A DNA stretch of 64,000 bases, from positions 1,426,001 to 1,490,000 of the forward strand of contig CAWFMO010000001.1 of assembly GCA_963817065.1 (NCBI GenBank), in the 5' to 3' direction. The DNA is from CAWFMO01 sp963817065. GTDB lineage: Bacteria; Actinomycetota; Thermoleophilia; Solirubrobacterales; 70-9. Below, one piece after another: positions 37,550-46,472 of this stretch. Made by a program: the position numbers and the translations under genes. The notes beneath the pieces were generated by a model, which did no database searches, was not told the origin of the DNA, and saw only the letters and a program-made list of their open reading frames with translations. The number at the start of each line of letters is the position of its first letter. The stretch's first letter is position 1.

Positions 37550-38533
37550 ATGGCCGAGGTAGGCATCAAGGAGCTTCTGGAGGCCGGAGTCCATTTCGGT
37601 CACCAGACGCGCCGCTGGAACCCGAGGATGCGCCCGTATCTGCACGGCGAGCGGGACGGCATCCACATCATCGATCTGCTGAAGACCGATGAGCTGCTCA
37701 AGAAGGCGACCGACGAAGCGACCGAGATCGCCCGCAAGGGCGGGGTCGTGCTCTTCGTCGGGACCAAGAAGCAGGCTCAGGACTCGGTCAAGGAGTGGGC
37801 CGACCGCTGCCACATGCCGTTCGTGAACCAGCGCTGGCTCGGTGGGCTGCTGACCAACTACAACACGATGAAGGTGCGGATCAAGCGCCTGCACGAGCTC
37901 CGCACCCTGGTCGAGGAGGACAAGCTCGACCTGCTGCCGACCAAGGAGCGGATGTCGATGGAGGCCGAGCTGCGAAAGCTCGAGTTCAACCTCGGCGGCG
38001 TCGCGGACATGCAGCGGCTGCCGGACGCCGTCTTCATCATCGACCTCAAGACCGAGGAGATCGCCCTCCACGAGGCCGAGCGCCTCGGGATCCCGATCAT
38101 CGGCCTGGTCGACTCGAACTGCGACCCGACCCCGGTCGACTACGTGATCCCGGGCAACGACGACGCGATCCGATCCTGCAACCTGATCGTGAGCACGATC
38201 GGGTCCGGGATGGAAGAGGCCGCGGCCGCGTGGCGGGTCGAGGACGAGAAGCGCCGCGCTGAGGAGCAGCGAAAGCGCGAGGAAGAGGAGGCCCGCCGCA
38301 AGGCCGAGGAGGAAGAGCGCCGCAAGCGCGAGGCCGAGGAGGCCGCCAAGGCCGAGGAGGCGAAGAAGGCCGAGGACGCCGCAAAGGCCGAGGCGACCCA
38401 GCGCCCGCAGCCGCCGACCGCGGCCGAGAAGGCCAAGCAGGCTGAGAAGCAGCGCCAGCAGGAACAGCAGCAGAAGCAGCAGCCGGTCCCGGCCAAGGCC
38501 GGCTCCGCGCCCACGAAGGAGGGCGGTCAGTGA
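37550..38533 (+). CDS. rpsB: 30S ribosomal protein S2 with a long charged C-terminal extension
   Basis: A 327-residue S2. The core (residues 1-225) shows LLEAGVHFGHQTRRWNPRM, FVGTKKQAQDSV, QRWLGGLLTN and the PVDYVIPGNDDAIRS segment. The last 100 residues are an extra Glu/Lys/Arg/Ala/Gln-rich stretch (for example EEEEARRKAEEEERRKRE), probably coiled-coil followed by a Pro/Gln-rich end. Standard S2 is about 230-270 residues. The stop overlaps the tsf start (GTGA). Confidence 0.97.
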   Translation: MAEVGIKELLEAGVHFGHQTRRWNPRMRPYLHGERDGIHIIDLLKTDELLKKATDEATEIARKGGVVLFVGTKKQAQDSVKEWADRCHMPFVNQRWLGGLLTNYNTMKVRIKRLHELRTLVEEDKLDLLPTKERMSMEAELRKLEFNLGGVADMQRLPDAVFIIDLKTEEIALHEAERLGIPIIGLVDSNCDPTPVDYVIPGNDDAIRSCNLIVSTIGSGMEEAAAAWRVEDEKRRAEEQRKREEEEARRKAEEEERRKREAEEAAKAEEAKKAEDAAKAEATQRPQPPTAAEKAKQAEKQRQQEQQQKQQPVPAKAGSAPTKEGGQ

Positions 38534-39150
38534 CCCCGACCAAGATCGCGGCCGCCGACGTCAAGGCCCTGCGCGAGCGCACGGGGGCACCGATGATGGA
38601 CACCAAGCAGGCGCTCGAGGAGTCCGGCGGCGACATGGACAAGGCCGCCGAGCTGCTGCGCGTCAAGGGCGCCGCCTCGGCGGCGAAGCGCAGCGGGCGC
38701 GGCACCGGCGAGGGGATCGTCGCCTCCTACACCCACGCGACCGGCAGGGTCGGGACGCTGGTCGAGGTCCGATGCGAGACCGACTTCGTGGCCCGCAACG
38801 AGGACTTCCAGGAGTTCGCGCGCCAGGTGGCGATCCACGTCGCCGCGATCCCCGGCGTCCGCTACGTCTCCGCCGACGAGATCCCCGAGGCCGAGGTCGA
38901 GGCCGAGCGCCGGATCCACGAGGCGAAGGCGAAGGAGGAGGGCAAGCCGGACGAGGTCGTCGCGAAGATCGTCGACGGCCAGCTCAAGAAGTGGGCGCGG
39001 GAGTCGGCGCTGCTCGACCAGGAGCACTTCAACGCCGACAAGCACGACGGCAAGACGATCGAGGAGCTGCGGACCGAGCTCGCGGCGAAGACGGGCGAGA
39101 ACATCCGGATCGCGCGGATCGCGCGCTTCGAGATCGGCGAGGAGGAGTAG
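38530..39150 (+). CDS. tsf: Elongation factor Ts
   Basis: A 206-residue EF-Ts, the guanine-exchange factor for EF-Tu. The N-terminal UBA-like domain holds VKALRERTGAPMMDTKQAL, followed by the TDFVARNEDFQEFA core motif. Compared with 270-290-residue EF-Ts of other bacteria it is short, resembling the compact form with only one core subdomain. The GTG at 38530 overlaps the rpsB stop by four bases. Confidence 0.95.
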   Translation: MTPTKIAAADVKALRERTGAPMMDTKQALEESGGDMDKAAELLRVKGAASAAKRSGRGTGEGIVASYTHATGRVGTLVEVRCETDFVARNEDFQEFARQVAIHVAAIPGVRYVSADEIPEAEVEAERRIHEAKAKEEGKPDEVVAKIVDGQLKKWARESALLDQEHFNADKHDGKTIEELRTELAAKTGENIRIARIARFEIGEEE

Positions 39151-39158
39151 CCGAGCCG

Positions 39159-39878
39159 GTGGCCGACGAGCCCCGCTTCAGCCGGATCCTGCTCAAGCTC
39201 TCCGGCGAGGCGTTGATGGGATCGCTCGAGTACGGGACCGACCCGGTTCAGATCGAGCGCATCGCGCGCCAGGTGCGCGCGATCACCGAGCGCGGGGTCG
39301 AGATCTCCGTCGTCGTCGGCGCCGGCAACATCTACCGGGGGCTCGAGGGCGCCGCCAAGGGCATGGACCGCGCCACCGCCGACTACATGGGGATGCTCGC
39401 CACGGTGCTCAACGCGCTGACGCTCCAGGACGCCTTCGAGCGAGAGGGCCTCCACACCCGCGTGATGTCGGCGATGGGGGTGACCGAGGTCGCCGAGCCC
39501 TACATCCGCCGCCGCGCGATCCGCCACCTCGAGAAGGGCCGGGTCGTGATCTTCGCCGCCGGCACCGGCAACCCGTTCTTCACAACCGACACCGCGGCGG
39601 CGCTGCGGGCGCTCGAGGTCCACGCCGACGTGATCCTGATGGCCAAGAACGGCGTCGAGGGCGTCTACGACGCCGACCCCGCCGACAACCCCGACGCGGT
39701 CTTCCTGCCCGAGATCGGCCACCGCGAGGCGATCGAGCGCGGGCTCAAGGTGATGGACTCGACCGCGCTCTCGCTGTGCATGGACAACGGGCTGCCGATC
39801 TACGTCTTCAACATGGCTGACGAGAGCAACATAGATAGGATCGTCTCGGGTGAGCGAGTGGGCACTTTGGTCTCATGA
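39159..39878 (+). CDS. pyrH: UMP kinase
   Basis: A 239-residue amino-acid-kinase-fold enzyme that phosphorylates UMP to UDP. Key segments are ILLKLSGEALMG at the N-terminus, VVVGAGNIYRG, ATADYMGMLATVLNAL (UMP binding), and FAAGTGNPFFTTDTAAALR. GTG at 39159 lies eight bases after tsf and is weakly preceded by GAGCC. The stop overlaps the frr ATG (ATGA). Confidence 0.96.
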   Translation: MADEPRFSRILLKLSGEALMGSLEYGTDPVQIERIARQVRAITERGVEISVVVGAGNIYRGLEGAAKGMDRATADYMGMLATVLNALTLQDAFEREGLHTRVMSAMGVTEVAEPYIRRRAIRHLEKGRVVIFAAGTGNPFFTTDTAAALRALEVHADVILMAKNGVEGVYDADPADNPDAVFLPEIGHREAIERGLKVMDSTALSLCMDNGLPIYVFNMADESNIDRIVSGERVGTLVS

Positions 39879-40441
39879 CCGAGCTGACTGACGAGCTTCT
39901 GAGCGATGCCGCGGAGCGGATGCAGAAGTCCGTCGAATCGACCCGCAACGAGCTCGCGACCGTGCGAACCGGCCGCGCCTCGCCGCACCTGCTCGACCGC
40001 CTCGTGGTCGACTACTACGGCGCCGAGACGCCGCTCCAGCAGCTCGCGCAGGTCAACTCGACCGACGCCCGGCTGCTGACGCTGACGCCGTACGACAAGT
40101 CGTCGATCGGCGCGATCGAGAAGGCGGTCATGGAGTCCGACCTCGGGCTGACGCCGAACAACGACGGCAACGTGATCCGGCTTCAGATCCCGGAGCTGAC
40201 CGAGGACCGCCGCAAGGAGATGGTCAAGGTCGTCCACGGGGTCGCCGAGGAGGGGAGGATCGCGGTCCGCAACATCCGCCGCGACTGCCTCCACGACCTC
40301 CGCGAGCTGAAGAAGGAGGGGGAGGCGGGCGAGGACGACGAGCGCCGGGCGGAGTCCGAGCTGCAGAAGGAGACCGACAAGGCGACCGGCGAGATCGACA
40401 CGATGCTGAAGGGCAAGGAAGAAGAGATCCTCGAGGTTTAG
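39875..40441 (+). CDS. frr: Ribosome recycling factor
   Basis: A 188-residue RRF that splits post-termination ribosomes together with EF-G. The tRNA-mimicking three-helix bundle begins with MQKSVESTRNELATVRTGRASPHLLDRL, followed by LTPYDKSSIGAIEKAV and LTEDRRKEMVKVV. Length is usual. It is the last gene before a 164-base gap that contains an extended hairpin. Confidence 0.96.
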   Translation: MTELTDELLSDAAERMQKSVESTRNELATVRTGRASPHLLDRLVVDYYGAETPLQQLAQVNSTDARLLTLTPYDKSSIGAIEKAVMESDLGLTPNNDGNVIRLQIPELTEDRRKEMVKVVHGVAEEGRIAVRNIRRDCLHDLRELKKEGEAGEDDERRAESELQKETDKATGEIDTMLKGKEEEILEV

Positions 40442-40478
40442 ATGAGCGGCCCCCGACCCCCGCGCCCACGGATGACGG

Positions 40479-40566
40479 GGGACAGCTGCGCTGGATCTTC
40501 GTCCTCGGGCTTGCCTTTGCCACCAGCAAAGGCTGCGCCCTGCGTCCTTGCCCAGCTTGCTGTCCC
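40479..40566 (+). other. Long imperfect hairpin between frr and uppS
   Basis: The gap contains nested complementary arms: GGGACAGC (40479-40486) with GCTGTCCC (40559-40566), GCTGG (40490-40494) with CCAGC (40552-40556), GGGC (40507) with GCCC (40537), and GCCTTTGC (40513-40520) with GCAAAGGC (40526-40533) around a CACCA loop. There is no U-tract. It may be an RNA processing or attenuation element. A 54-codon ORF (40442-40606) crosses it but does not look coding. Confidence 0.45.
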
Positions 40567-40605
40567 GCGCCCCCGCGGGCACGCGGACCGGGGCCCTCTC
40601 GTCTG

Positions 40606-41286
40606 ATGGCCGAGGCGCCGACGGCCGCGCGGTACGTCGCGATCATCACCGACGGAAACGGCCGCTGGGCGCAGCAGCGGGACCTGCCGCCGATCGAGGG
40701 CCACAGCGCCGGCGCCGACGTCGTCAAGGCGAGGCTCAAGGACGCGGTCGAGTTCGGGGTCGAGGAGCTGACCGTCTACTCGTTCTCGACCGAGAACTGG
40801 ACCCGCCCCCAGGAGGAGGTCGAGGGGCTGATGAAGATGTTCGGGGAGCGGATCGACCGCGAGACGCCCGAGCTCGACGAGGAGGGCGTACGCATGCAGT
40901 TCGTCGGCCGCCGGGAAGGGATCGACCCGGAACTGGTGAAGCGCATGGAGTGGGCCGAGGACGAGACCAGGGGGAACGACCGCATCTCGCTCTTCGTCGC
41001 CTTCAACTACGGCGGCCGCGCCGAGATCCTCGACGCCGCCGAGGCCTATTCCGGCGGGGGCGAGGAGGCCTTCCGCGCCAACCTCTACGCGCCGCGGATG
41101 CACGATCCCGACCTCCTGATCCGGACCAGCGGCGAGCAGCGGATCTCCAACTACCTTCTCTGGCAATGCGCCTATTCGGAGTTCGTGTTCCGCGAGGAGC
41201 TGTGGCCGGACTTCAGCCGCGAGGCGTTCCAGGCCTCGCTGGAGGAGTTCGAAGCGCGCCAGAGGCGCTACGGGGCGAGGATATGA
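40606..41286 (+). CDS. uppS: Isoprenyl transferase (undecaprenyl diphosphate synthase family)
   Basis: A 226-residue cis-prenyltransferase that makes the polyprenyl carrier for cell-wall assembly. It has YVAIITDGNGRWAQQR (catalytic Asp and P-loop), the ENWTRPQEEV segment, LLIRTSGEQRISNYLLWQ near residue 168, and SEFVFREELWPDF. Slightly short for UppS, so chain length may differ. The ATG forms a TGATG with a non-coding upstream frame. Its stop overlaps the cdsA ATG. Confidence 0.94.
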   Translation: MAEAPTAARYVAIITDGNGRWAQQRDLPPIEGHSAGADVVKARLKDAVEFGVEELTVYSFSTENWTRPQEEVEGLMKMFGERIDRETPELDEEGVRMQFVGRREGIDPELVKRMEWAEDETRGNDRISLFVAFNYGGRAEILDAAEAYSGGGEEAFRANLYAPRMHDPDLLIRTSGEQRISNYLLWQCAYSEFVFREELWPDFSREAFQASLEEFEARQRRYGARI

Positions 41287-42368
41287 GACCGCACGACGAC
41301 GACCTGTTCGCGCCGGGCTCCGAGGAGCTCGAGATCTTCCCGAGCAAGGACGATCCTCCGCGCAGGCGGCGCGAGGAGCCGCCACCCGAGCCGCCCGCAC
41401 CACCCGAGCCGCCCGAACCCGACGCGGAATCGGAAGCCGAGGAGGAGCCGCGCCCGGAATCGCTCGACGAGCGCGAGCCGGACCCAGGGCGCGAGGACGA
41501 GCCGGCCCCCGGGCAGGAGCGCACTCGCGAGAAGCCGCCGCTGAAGCTGAAGCGCCCGCGGATCGGCTTCCTGCGCTCGGAGACCTCGCGCCGGGTCCTC
41601 TGGGCGATCCCCTGGATCGCCTTCGCGATCACGATCGTCGCCGTCGGCGACCTGCTGTTCACGGTCGCGATCGCGGGCCTCGGAGTCGTCGGGTTGCGCG
41701 AGTACTTCGCGATGACCGCCGACGCGCGCCCGCTCCAGATGCCGGCCTACCTCGCGTTCGTCGGGATGGTGCTCGCGGCCCACTTCGGGACCTCGTTCCA
41801 GGTCCTGCTGCTGTTCGCGGCCGTCTTCCCGCTGATGTTCCTCGCCGCGACGCGCCGCCCGACGCTCGACCGGGTCACGTTCTCGCTGTCGGTGACCGTG
41901 CTCGGGCTCGCCTGGCTCGGGCTCGGCTTCTCGCACGTGATCCTGCTCCGCGACCTGCCCGACCACGGCGGCGCGCTGGTGATCGACGTGCTCGTCGCGA
42001 CCTTCGTCGGCGACACCTGCGCCTACGCCGCCGGGCGCATGTTCGGAAGCCGCAAGATGGCGCCGCGGATCTCGCCCAACAAGACCTACGAGGGCCTCCT
42101 CGGAGGCTTCCTCGGCGCCGTGATGGGCTTCTGGCTCGCCGGCCTCTACCAGGACTGGCTGACGGGCAACGAGGCGCTGATCATGGGCGCCGCGGTCGGC
42201 GTCGCGGCGCCGATCGGCGACCTCTTCGCCTCGATGATCAAGCGCGATTGGGGCATCAAGGACACCGGCAAGCTCTTCGGCCCCCACGGCGGGTTGATCG
42301 ACCGCATCGACGCGCTCCTGTTCACAGTCGTCGTCGGGTACTACCTGTCGGTCGCGCTCGTCTACTGA
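41283..42368 (+). CDS. cdsA: Phosphatidate cytidylyltransferase
   Basis: A 361-residue integral membrane enzyme making CDP-diacylglycerol. The first 85 residues are an acidic, Pro/Glu-rich cytoplasmic extension (runs such as EEPPPEPPAPPEPPEPD) not seen in shorter CdsA. Then come about eight membrane helices. The CDP-binding and signature region FVGDTCAYAAGRMFGSRKMAPRISPNKTYEG, and the C-terminal SMIKRDWGIKDTGKLFGPHGGLIDRIDAL, are complete. CDP-DAG feeds PgsA, encoded at 58580. Confidence 0.95.
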   Translation: MRPHDDDLFAPGSEELEIFPSKDDPPRRRREEPPPEPPAPPEPPEPDAESEAEEEPRPESLDEREPDPGREDEPAPGQERTREKPPLKLKRPRIGFLRSETSRRVLWAIPWIAFAITIVAVGDLLFTVAIAGLGVVGLREYFAMTADARPLQMPAYLAFVGMVLAAHFGTSFQVLLLFAAVFPLMFLAATRRPTLDRVTFSLSVTVLGLAWLGLGFSHVILLRDLPDHGGALVIDVLVATFVGDTCAYAAGRMFGSRKMAPRISPNKTYEGLLGGFLGAVMGFWLAGLYQDWLTGNEALIMGAAVGVAAPIGDLFASMIKRDWGIKDTGKLFGPHGGLIDRIDALLFTVVVGYYLSVALVY

Positions 42369-42442
42369 GCGCCGCGACGCAACTCGCGCCGCCCTCACGG
42401 GTTCGTTTGTAAGGACACGTAAACAAAGCCAAGGAGGGCAGG

Positions 42443-43009
42443 ATGCGCAAGCTCCATATCCGGCGCCCGTCGGCGGGGATGATCGTGGCAATAGTCGCGC
42501 TCGTGGCCGCGCTCGGCGGGACCGCAATCGCAGGCAACAGGATCCATTTCGACATGCTCGCCAAGGACTCGCGGCAGAAGGTTCTGCCGTACGGGGCCAC
42601 CGCGGCGACCGCGGAGTGCAACCCGACCAGCACGACGTTCGTCGACTGCGGCTCGGTCAAGCTCAGCGTCTCGAAGCAGTTCGCGAGGCGGGCGATGGTC
42701 GTCGCCGACGGGCTCTACACGACCGACGACAACGGCGCCCGCGGGACCTGCCGTCTCCAGGTCGACGGCAACCTCCTGGGTGGGCCGACCGTTCACATCG
42801 GGGCGGGCGCGGTTCCCGACGCCACCCCGCAGGACGGCCTCAACGGGAACGCCCACGCCGACCCTCTGGACGGCGCCGGGTTCGGGATCAACACGCTCGG
42901 CCCGTCGCTGACCGGGCTCCACACCTACTCGCTCGCCTGCAACGAGACCACCGAGGACATCAAGATCCGCGACGTCTCGATCACGGCGATGACGATGCGC
43001 GGCACCTAG
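42443..43009 (+). CDS. Secreted protein of unknown function
   Basis: A 188-residue protein with a basic start (MRKLHIRRPSAG) and a hydrophobic signal or anchor segment (MIVAIVALVAALGGTAIAG) near residues 13-31. The rest is a beta-rich domain with three Cys residues (ECNP, VDCG, TCRLQV, LACN), probably disulfide-bonded outside the cell. I recognise no family. The IRRPSAGMIVAIVALVAALGG-like N-terminus resembles many secreted proteins of this group. A strong Shine-Dalgarno AAGGAGGG lies 8 bases upstream. It sits between cdsA and dxr, where other bacteria have no gene. Confidence 0.65.
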   Translation: MRKLHIRRPSAGMIVAIVALVAALGGTAIAGNRIHFDMLAKDSRQKVLPYGATAATAECNPTSTTFVDCGSVKLSVSKQFARRAMVVADGLYTTDDNGARGTCRLQVDGNLLGGPTVHIGAGAVPDATPQDGLNGNAHADPLDGAGFGINTLGPSLTGLHTYSLACNETTEDIKIRDVSITAMTMRGT

Positions 43010-43025
43010 CCGAAGGGGATGGCGC

Positions 43026-43055
43026 GACCGGCGGGAGCCAGTGCTCCCGCCGGTC
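43026..43055 (+). terminator. Perfect 13-bp hairpin after the secreted-protein gene
   Basis: GACCGGCGGGAGC and GCTCCCGCCGGTC are separated by a CAGT loop and start 16 bases after the stop. There is no U-tract, so it may be a GC-rich terminator-like or mRNA-stabilising hairpin rather than a classical intrinsic terminator. Confidence 0.55.
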
Positions 43056-43089
43056 GATTCCACGCTCAGGGCCGCTTTACGCGGCTCCC

Positions 43090-43095
43090 TAAACT
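43090..43095 (+). promoter_or_regulatory. Putative -10 hexamer (TAAACT) for dxr
   Basis: TAAACT lies 7 bases before the dxr GTG start, with no Shine-Dalgarno sequence. Together with the upstream hairpin it suggests that dxr has its own leaderless promoter and is separated from cdsA transcription. Confidence 0.4.
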
Positions 43096-43102
43096 GACCC
43101 CG

Positions 43103-44251
43103 GTGAAGCGCGTACTGATTCTCGGCTCCACTGGGTCGATCGGAACGCAGGCGCTCGAGGTCATCGACGCCTGCGACGATCTGGCGCTGGCGGGGCTGTC
43201 GGCCGACACGAGCTGGGAGCAGGCCCTCGCCCAGGCCCAGAAGCACGGCGCCCCCGCCGTGGCGATCCGCGACCCCGAATCGGCCGCCGAGGCCAACAAG
43301 GCGTGGGGCGGGGTGGTGCTCGCCGGCGAGGACGGGATCCGCGAGCTGATCGCCGACTCGAAGCCGGACCTGGTCCTGAACGCGATCGTCGGCGCGGCCG
43401 GGCTCGGCCCGACGATCGTCGCGCTCACCGAGGGAATCGACCTCGCGCTCGCGAACAAGGAGTCGCTGGTCGTCGGCGGCGAGCTCGTGATGGCGCTCGC
43501 CGAGGCCACCGACGCGCAGATGATCCCGGTCGACTCGGAGCATTCGGCGCTCCACCAGCTGATCCGCCGCGAGAAGCCGGGGACGGTCGACAGGCTCGTG
43601 CTCACGGCCTCGGGCGGGCCGTTCCGCGGCCGCACCGATCTCGGAGACGTGACCCGCGAGGAGGCGCTCGCGCACCCGACCTGGGAGATGGGCGGCAAGA
43701 TCACGATCGACTCGGCGACGCTGACCAACAAAGGACTCGAGCTGATCGAGGCGCACCACCTCTTCGGGCTGCCGTACGAGCGGATCGAGGTCGTCGTCCA
43801 CCCGCAGTCGATCGTCCACTCGTTCGTCCACCTCAACGACGGCGCCTCGATCGCGCACATGGGCCACCCGGACATGCGGGTGCCGATCTCCTACGCGCTC
43901 AACCACCCCGAGCGCGCCGACGTCGACGTCCCGACCCTCGACCTCGCCGAGGTCGGCGAGCTGACCTTCGAGCCGCCCGACCTCGAGACCTTTCCCTGCC
44001 TGCGGCTGGCCCGCGAGGCGGGCGAGGTGGGGGGGACCGCGCCCTGCGTCCTCAACGCCGCGAACGAGGTCGCCGTGCACGCTTTCCTCGACGGCAGGCT
44101 CTCGTTCGCCGGGATCCCCGAGGTCATCGACCGCACCCTCGACGCCCTCCCGGCCCAGTCGGTTGGGCACTTCGAGCTGCTGTTCGAGGTCGACGCCGAG
44201 GCCCGCAGGCTCGCCGAGGGACTCGCGGAGGGGGCGGCAACAGCGCGATGA
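43103..44251 (+). CDS. dxr: 1-deoxy-D-xylulose-5-phosphate reductoisomerase
   Basis: A 382-residue enzyme that makes 2-C-methyl-D-erythritol 4-phosphate in the MEP isoprenoid pathway. The NADPH motif is RVLILGSTGSIGTQAL at the N-terminus. Metal and substrate residues sit in LALANKESLVVGG, DSEHSALHQ near residue 148, ASGGPFRG, and the TWEMGGKITIDSATLTNKGLE block. GTG at 43103 gives the family N-terminus; an earlier in-frame start would add 28 odd residues. The stop overlaps the rseP ATG. Length is normal. Confidence 0.95.
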   Translation: MKRVLILGSTGSIGTQALEVIDACDDLALAGLSADTSWEQALAQAQKHGAPAVAIRDPESAAEANKAWGGVVLAGEDGIRELIADSKPDLVLNAIVGAAGLGPTIVALTEGIDLALANKESLVVGGELVMALAEATDAQMIPVDSEHSALHQLIRREKPGTVDRLVLTASGGPFRGRTDLGDVTREEALAHPTWEMGGKITIDSATLTNKGLELIEAHHLFGLPYERIEVVVHPQSIVHSFVHLNDGASIAHMGHPDMRVPISYALNHPERADVDVPTLDLAEVGELTFEPPDLETFPCLRLAREAGEVGGTAPCVLNAANEVAVHAFLDGRLSFAGIPEVIDRTLDALPAQSVGHFELLFEVDAEARRLAEGLAEGAATAR

Positions 44252-45315
44252 GCTTCCTGCTCGCCTTCGCCGGCTTCGCGATCCTGATCATCTTCCACGA
44301 GGCCGGGCACTTCGCCGCGGCCAAGGCCGTCGGGATGCGCGTCGAGCGCTTCTACCTCTTCTTCCCGCCGAAGGTGGTCTCGTTCCGGAGGGGCGAGACC
44401 GAGTACGGGATCGGCGCGATCCCGCTCGGGGGCTTCGTGAAGATCACCGGGATGAACCCCGAGGAGGAGCTGCCGCCCGAGATCGCGGCGCGCGGCTACT
44501 ACCACCAGCCGGTCTGGAAGCGGATCGTCGTCATCGGCGCCGGGCCGCTGGTCAACATCGTGATCGCCTTCGTGCTCCTGTTCGCGCTCTCGTTCGGGAT
44601 CCAGGAGGGGACGAGCCAGATCGACGAGGTCGAGGCCACCGGAGCGGCCGCGGGCATCCTCAAGCCCGGTGACGAGATCATCTCGGTCGACGGCGTCCGC
44701 GGCGACCAGCCAGACCTCGCCGAGGCGATCTCCGATCACAAGTGCGCGGGCGAGCAGACCGACGGCTGCGTCGCCGCGAGCCCCGCCGTGGTCCTCGTCG
44801 ACCGGGGGGGCAAGGACGTGACGCTCGAGATCCCGCCGCGCTACGACCCCGAGGTCGAGCGCACGCGGCTCGGGTTCGCGTTCGGGCGCCGCGACGTCAA
44901 CCCCTCGCCCGCCGAGGCCGCCGACATCTCGCTCGACTTCATGTGGGACATCTCGACCCAGACGATCTCGGTGATCGCCGGCATCTTCGAGACCGAGAAG
45001 CGCGAGCAGATCTCGGGCGTCGTCGGCAGCTACGAGACGACCCGCCAGGCGATCGACTTCGACGCCCGCACGGCGCTGACGCTGCTCGCGGTGATCAGCC
45101 TCTCGCTCGGGCTGATCAACCTCTTCCCGTTCCTGCCGCTCGACGGCGGCCACATCTTCTGGAGCCTGGTCGAGAAGGTCCGCGGGCGCCCGGTCCCGTT
45201 CGCGGTCATGGAGCGCGCCAGCGTCGTCGGCTTCATGCTGGTCATATTCCTGTTCGCGATCGGGTTATCGAACGACATCGGGCGGCTGACCGGCGAGGGA
45301 TTCAACGTGCGCTAG
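44248..45315 (+). CDS. rseP: M50-family site-2 protease (RseP-like)
   Basis: A 355-residue intramembrane zinc protease. The active site HEXXH is FHEAGHF near residue 17. A PDZ domain is likely at about residues 125-190 (AGILKPGDEIISVDGV). The C-terminal LDG motif lies in FLPLDGGHIFW. Four membrane spans are expected. It cleaves regulatory membrane proteins such as anti-sigma factors after a first site-1 cut. It overlaps dxr by four bases (ATGA) and overlaps the convergent MFS gene by 14 bases. Confidence 0.93.
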   Translation: MSFLLAFAGFAILIIFHEAGHFAAAKAVGMRVERFYLFFPPKVVSFRRGETEYGIGAIPLGGFVKITGMNPEEELPPEIAARGYYHQPVWKRIVVIGAGPLVNIVIAFVLLFALSFGIQEGTSQIDEVEATGAAAGILKPGDEIISVDGVRGDQPDLAEAISDHKCAGEQTDGCVAASPAVVLVDRGGKDVTLEIPPRYDPEVERTRLGFAFGRRDVNPSPAEAADISLDFMWDISTQTISVIAGIFETEKREQISGVVGSYETTRQAIDFDARTALTLLAVISLSLGLINLFPFLPLDGGHIFWSLVEKVRGRPVPFAVMERASVVGFMLVIFLFAIGLSNDIGRLTGEGFNVR

Positions 45316-46456
45316 GCGCCGGCCTGTACGCGGACGCGAGGATCACGGCGAGGGTGGTCAGACACGCGATCACGATCACGGCGTAGGCGGCGGCGTCCGT
45401 CGTCGCCTCGGCGAAGGGGCCGCCGAGACCGCCGCCGATCACCTGACCGCCCGACCAGGCGAGATTGATCAGCGCCCCCGCCAGGCCATGGTCGAGGCCG
45501 ACCGCCTCGCTCGCCTCAGAGAGCATCGCCATCGCCGGCGCCCAGAACAGCGCCAGCACCGTGATCACCGCGAGCGTGCCGAGCGCGACCAGCACGAGCG
45601 TGTCGATGAACGCCAGCGCGACCCCGACGGCGGTGGCCGAGACGAGCGCCGCCCGCAGCGGCAACATGCGTCCGCGGCGATCCGAGAATCGCCCGATGAT
45701 CGGAGTGATCACGCCCTCGACCACGGCGACCCCGAGGAAGATCGCGCCGATCCCGACCGCGCTCGCGCCGAGCTCGTCGAGCTTCAGCGGGATCAGGACG
45801 TTGATCGTGCCCGCGAAGATCGCCGGCAGCGCCACCAGCCAGACGCCGACCCAGAGCGCGCGCTCGCGGGATCGCAGGAGCGCGCCGATTCCGCGGCCGG
45901 AACTCGGAACGGAGGGCACCCGGATCGCCCACGCCGCGAGGCCGACCGCGACGACCCCCACGGCGCTGAAGACCCACTCGGTTCCGAGCTCGACCGCGGC
46001 GGCGCCGAGCACGGGGCCGAGCATGACGCCGAAGATCGCCGCCGCGATCGCCGAGCCGATCATCTCCCCGCGCCTCTCGGCGGGTGCCTTGCCGATCAGC
46101 CACGAGAGCCCCCCGGCCCAAGAGAAGGCGCCGCCGACCCCCTGCGCGAAGCGGGCCGTGACGAGCACGGCGGTGCTCTCCCCGAAGCCGAAGATGACGC
46201 TGGTCACCGCGAGCAGCCCGAGGCCGCTGAGGACCGTGGGCTTGACCCCGAAGCGGCTGGCGCAGATCCCGCCCGGGAGCGAGCCGACGAGCGTCCCGGC
46301 CGCGTAGGAGGCGGTGAGGATCCCCGCCTGGGTCTGGGACAGGCCGAGCTCGTCGACGTAGTGGGGGAGGACCGGGACGAGCGCCGCGTAGAAGGCGGTG
46401 TCGACGAGCACGATCGCCGCCACGAGTACGAACACACGGCGCATGTCTCGATCCAT
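45302..46456 (-). CDS. MFS transporter
   Basis: A 384-residue transporter with 12 hydrophobic helices. The loop 2-3 region reads ASRFGVKPTVLSG, a variant of the MFS GxxxDRxGRR motif. The second half has GRFSDRRGRMLPLRAALV, which is the stronger copy. The substrate cannot be read from sequence; drug or metabolite efflux is typical for this sub-group. It follows osmC by 16 bases on the same strand, so both may be one operon. It overlaps the end of rseP convergently. Confidence 0.85.
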   Translation of the reverse strand: MDRDMRRVFVLVAAIVLVDTAFYAALVPVLPHYVDELGLSQTQAGILTASYAAGTLVGSLPGGICASRFGVKPTVLSGLGLLAVTSVIFGFGESTAVLVTARFAQGVGGAFSWAGGLSWLIGKAPAERRGEMIGSAIAAAIFGVMLGPVLGAAAVELGTEWVFSAVGVVAVGLAAWAIRVPSVPSSGRGIGALLRSRERALWVGVWLVALPAIFAGTINVLIPLKLDELGASAVGIGAIFLGVAVVEGVITPIIGRFSDRRGRMLPLRAALVSATAVGVALAFIDTLVLVALGTLAVITVLALFWAPAMAMLSEASEAVGLDHGLAGALINLAWSGGQVIGGGLGGPFAEATTDAAAYAVIVIACLTTLAVILASAYRPAPSAR

Positions 46457-46472
46457 GAGGGTCGCGGCCGGG

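Noticed and set aside
40442..40606. 54-codon ORF between frr and uppS with start and stop touching its neighbours
   Set aside because: Composition is Pro/Arg/Ser-rich with poor third-position GC bias, and it crosses a large hairpin, so it is probably not coding.
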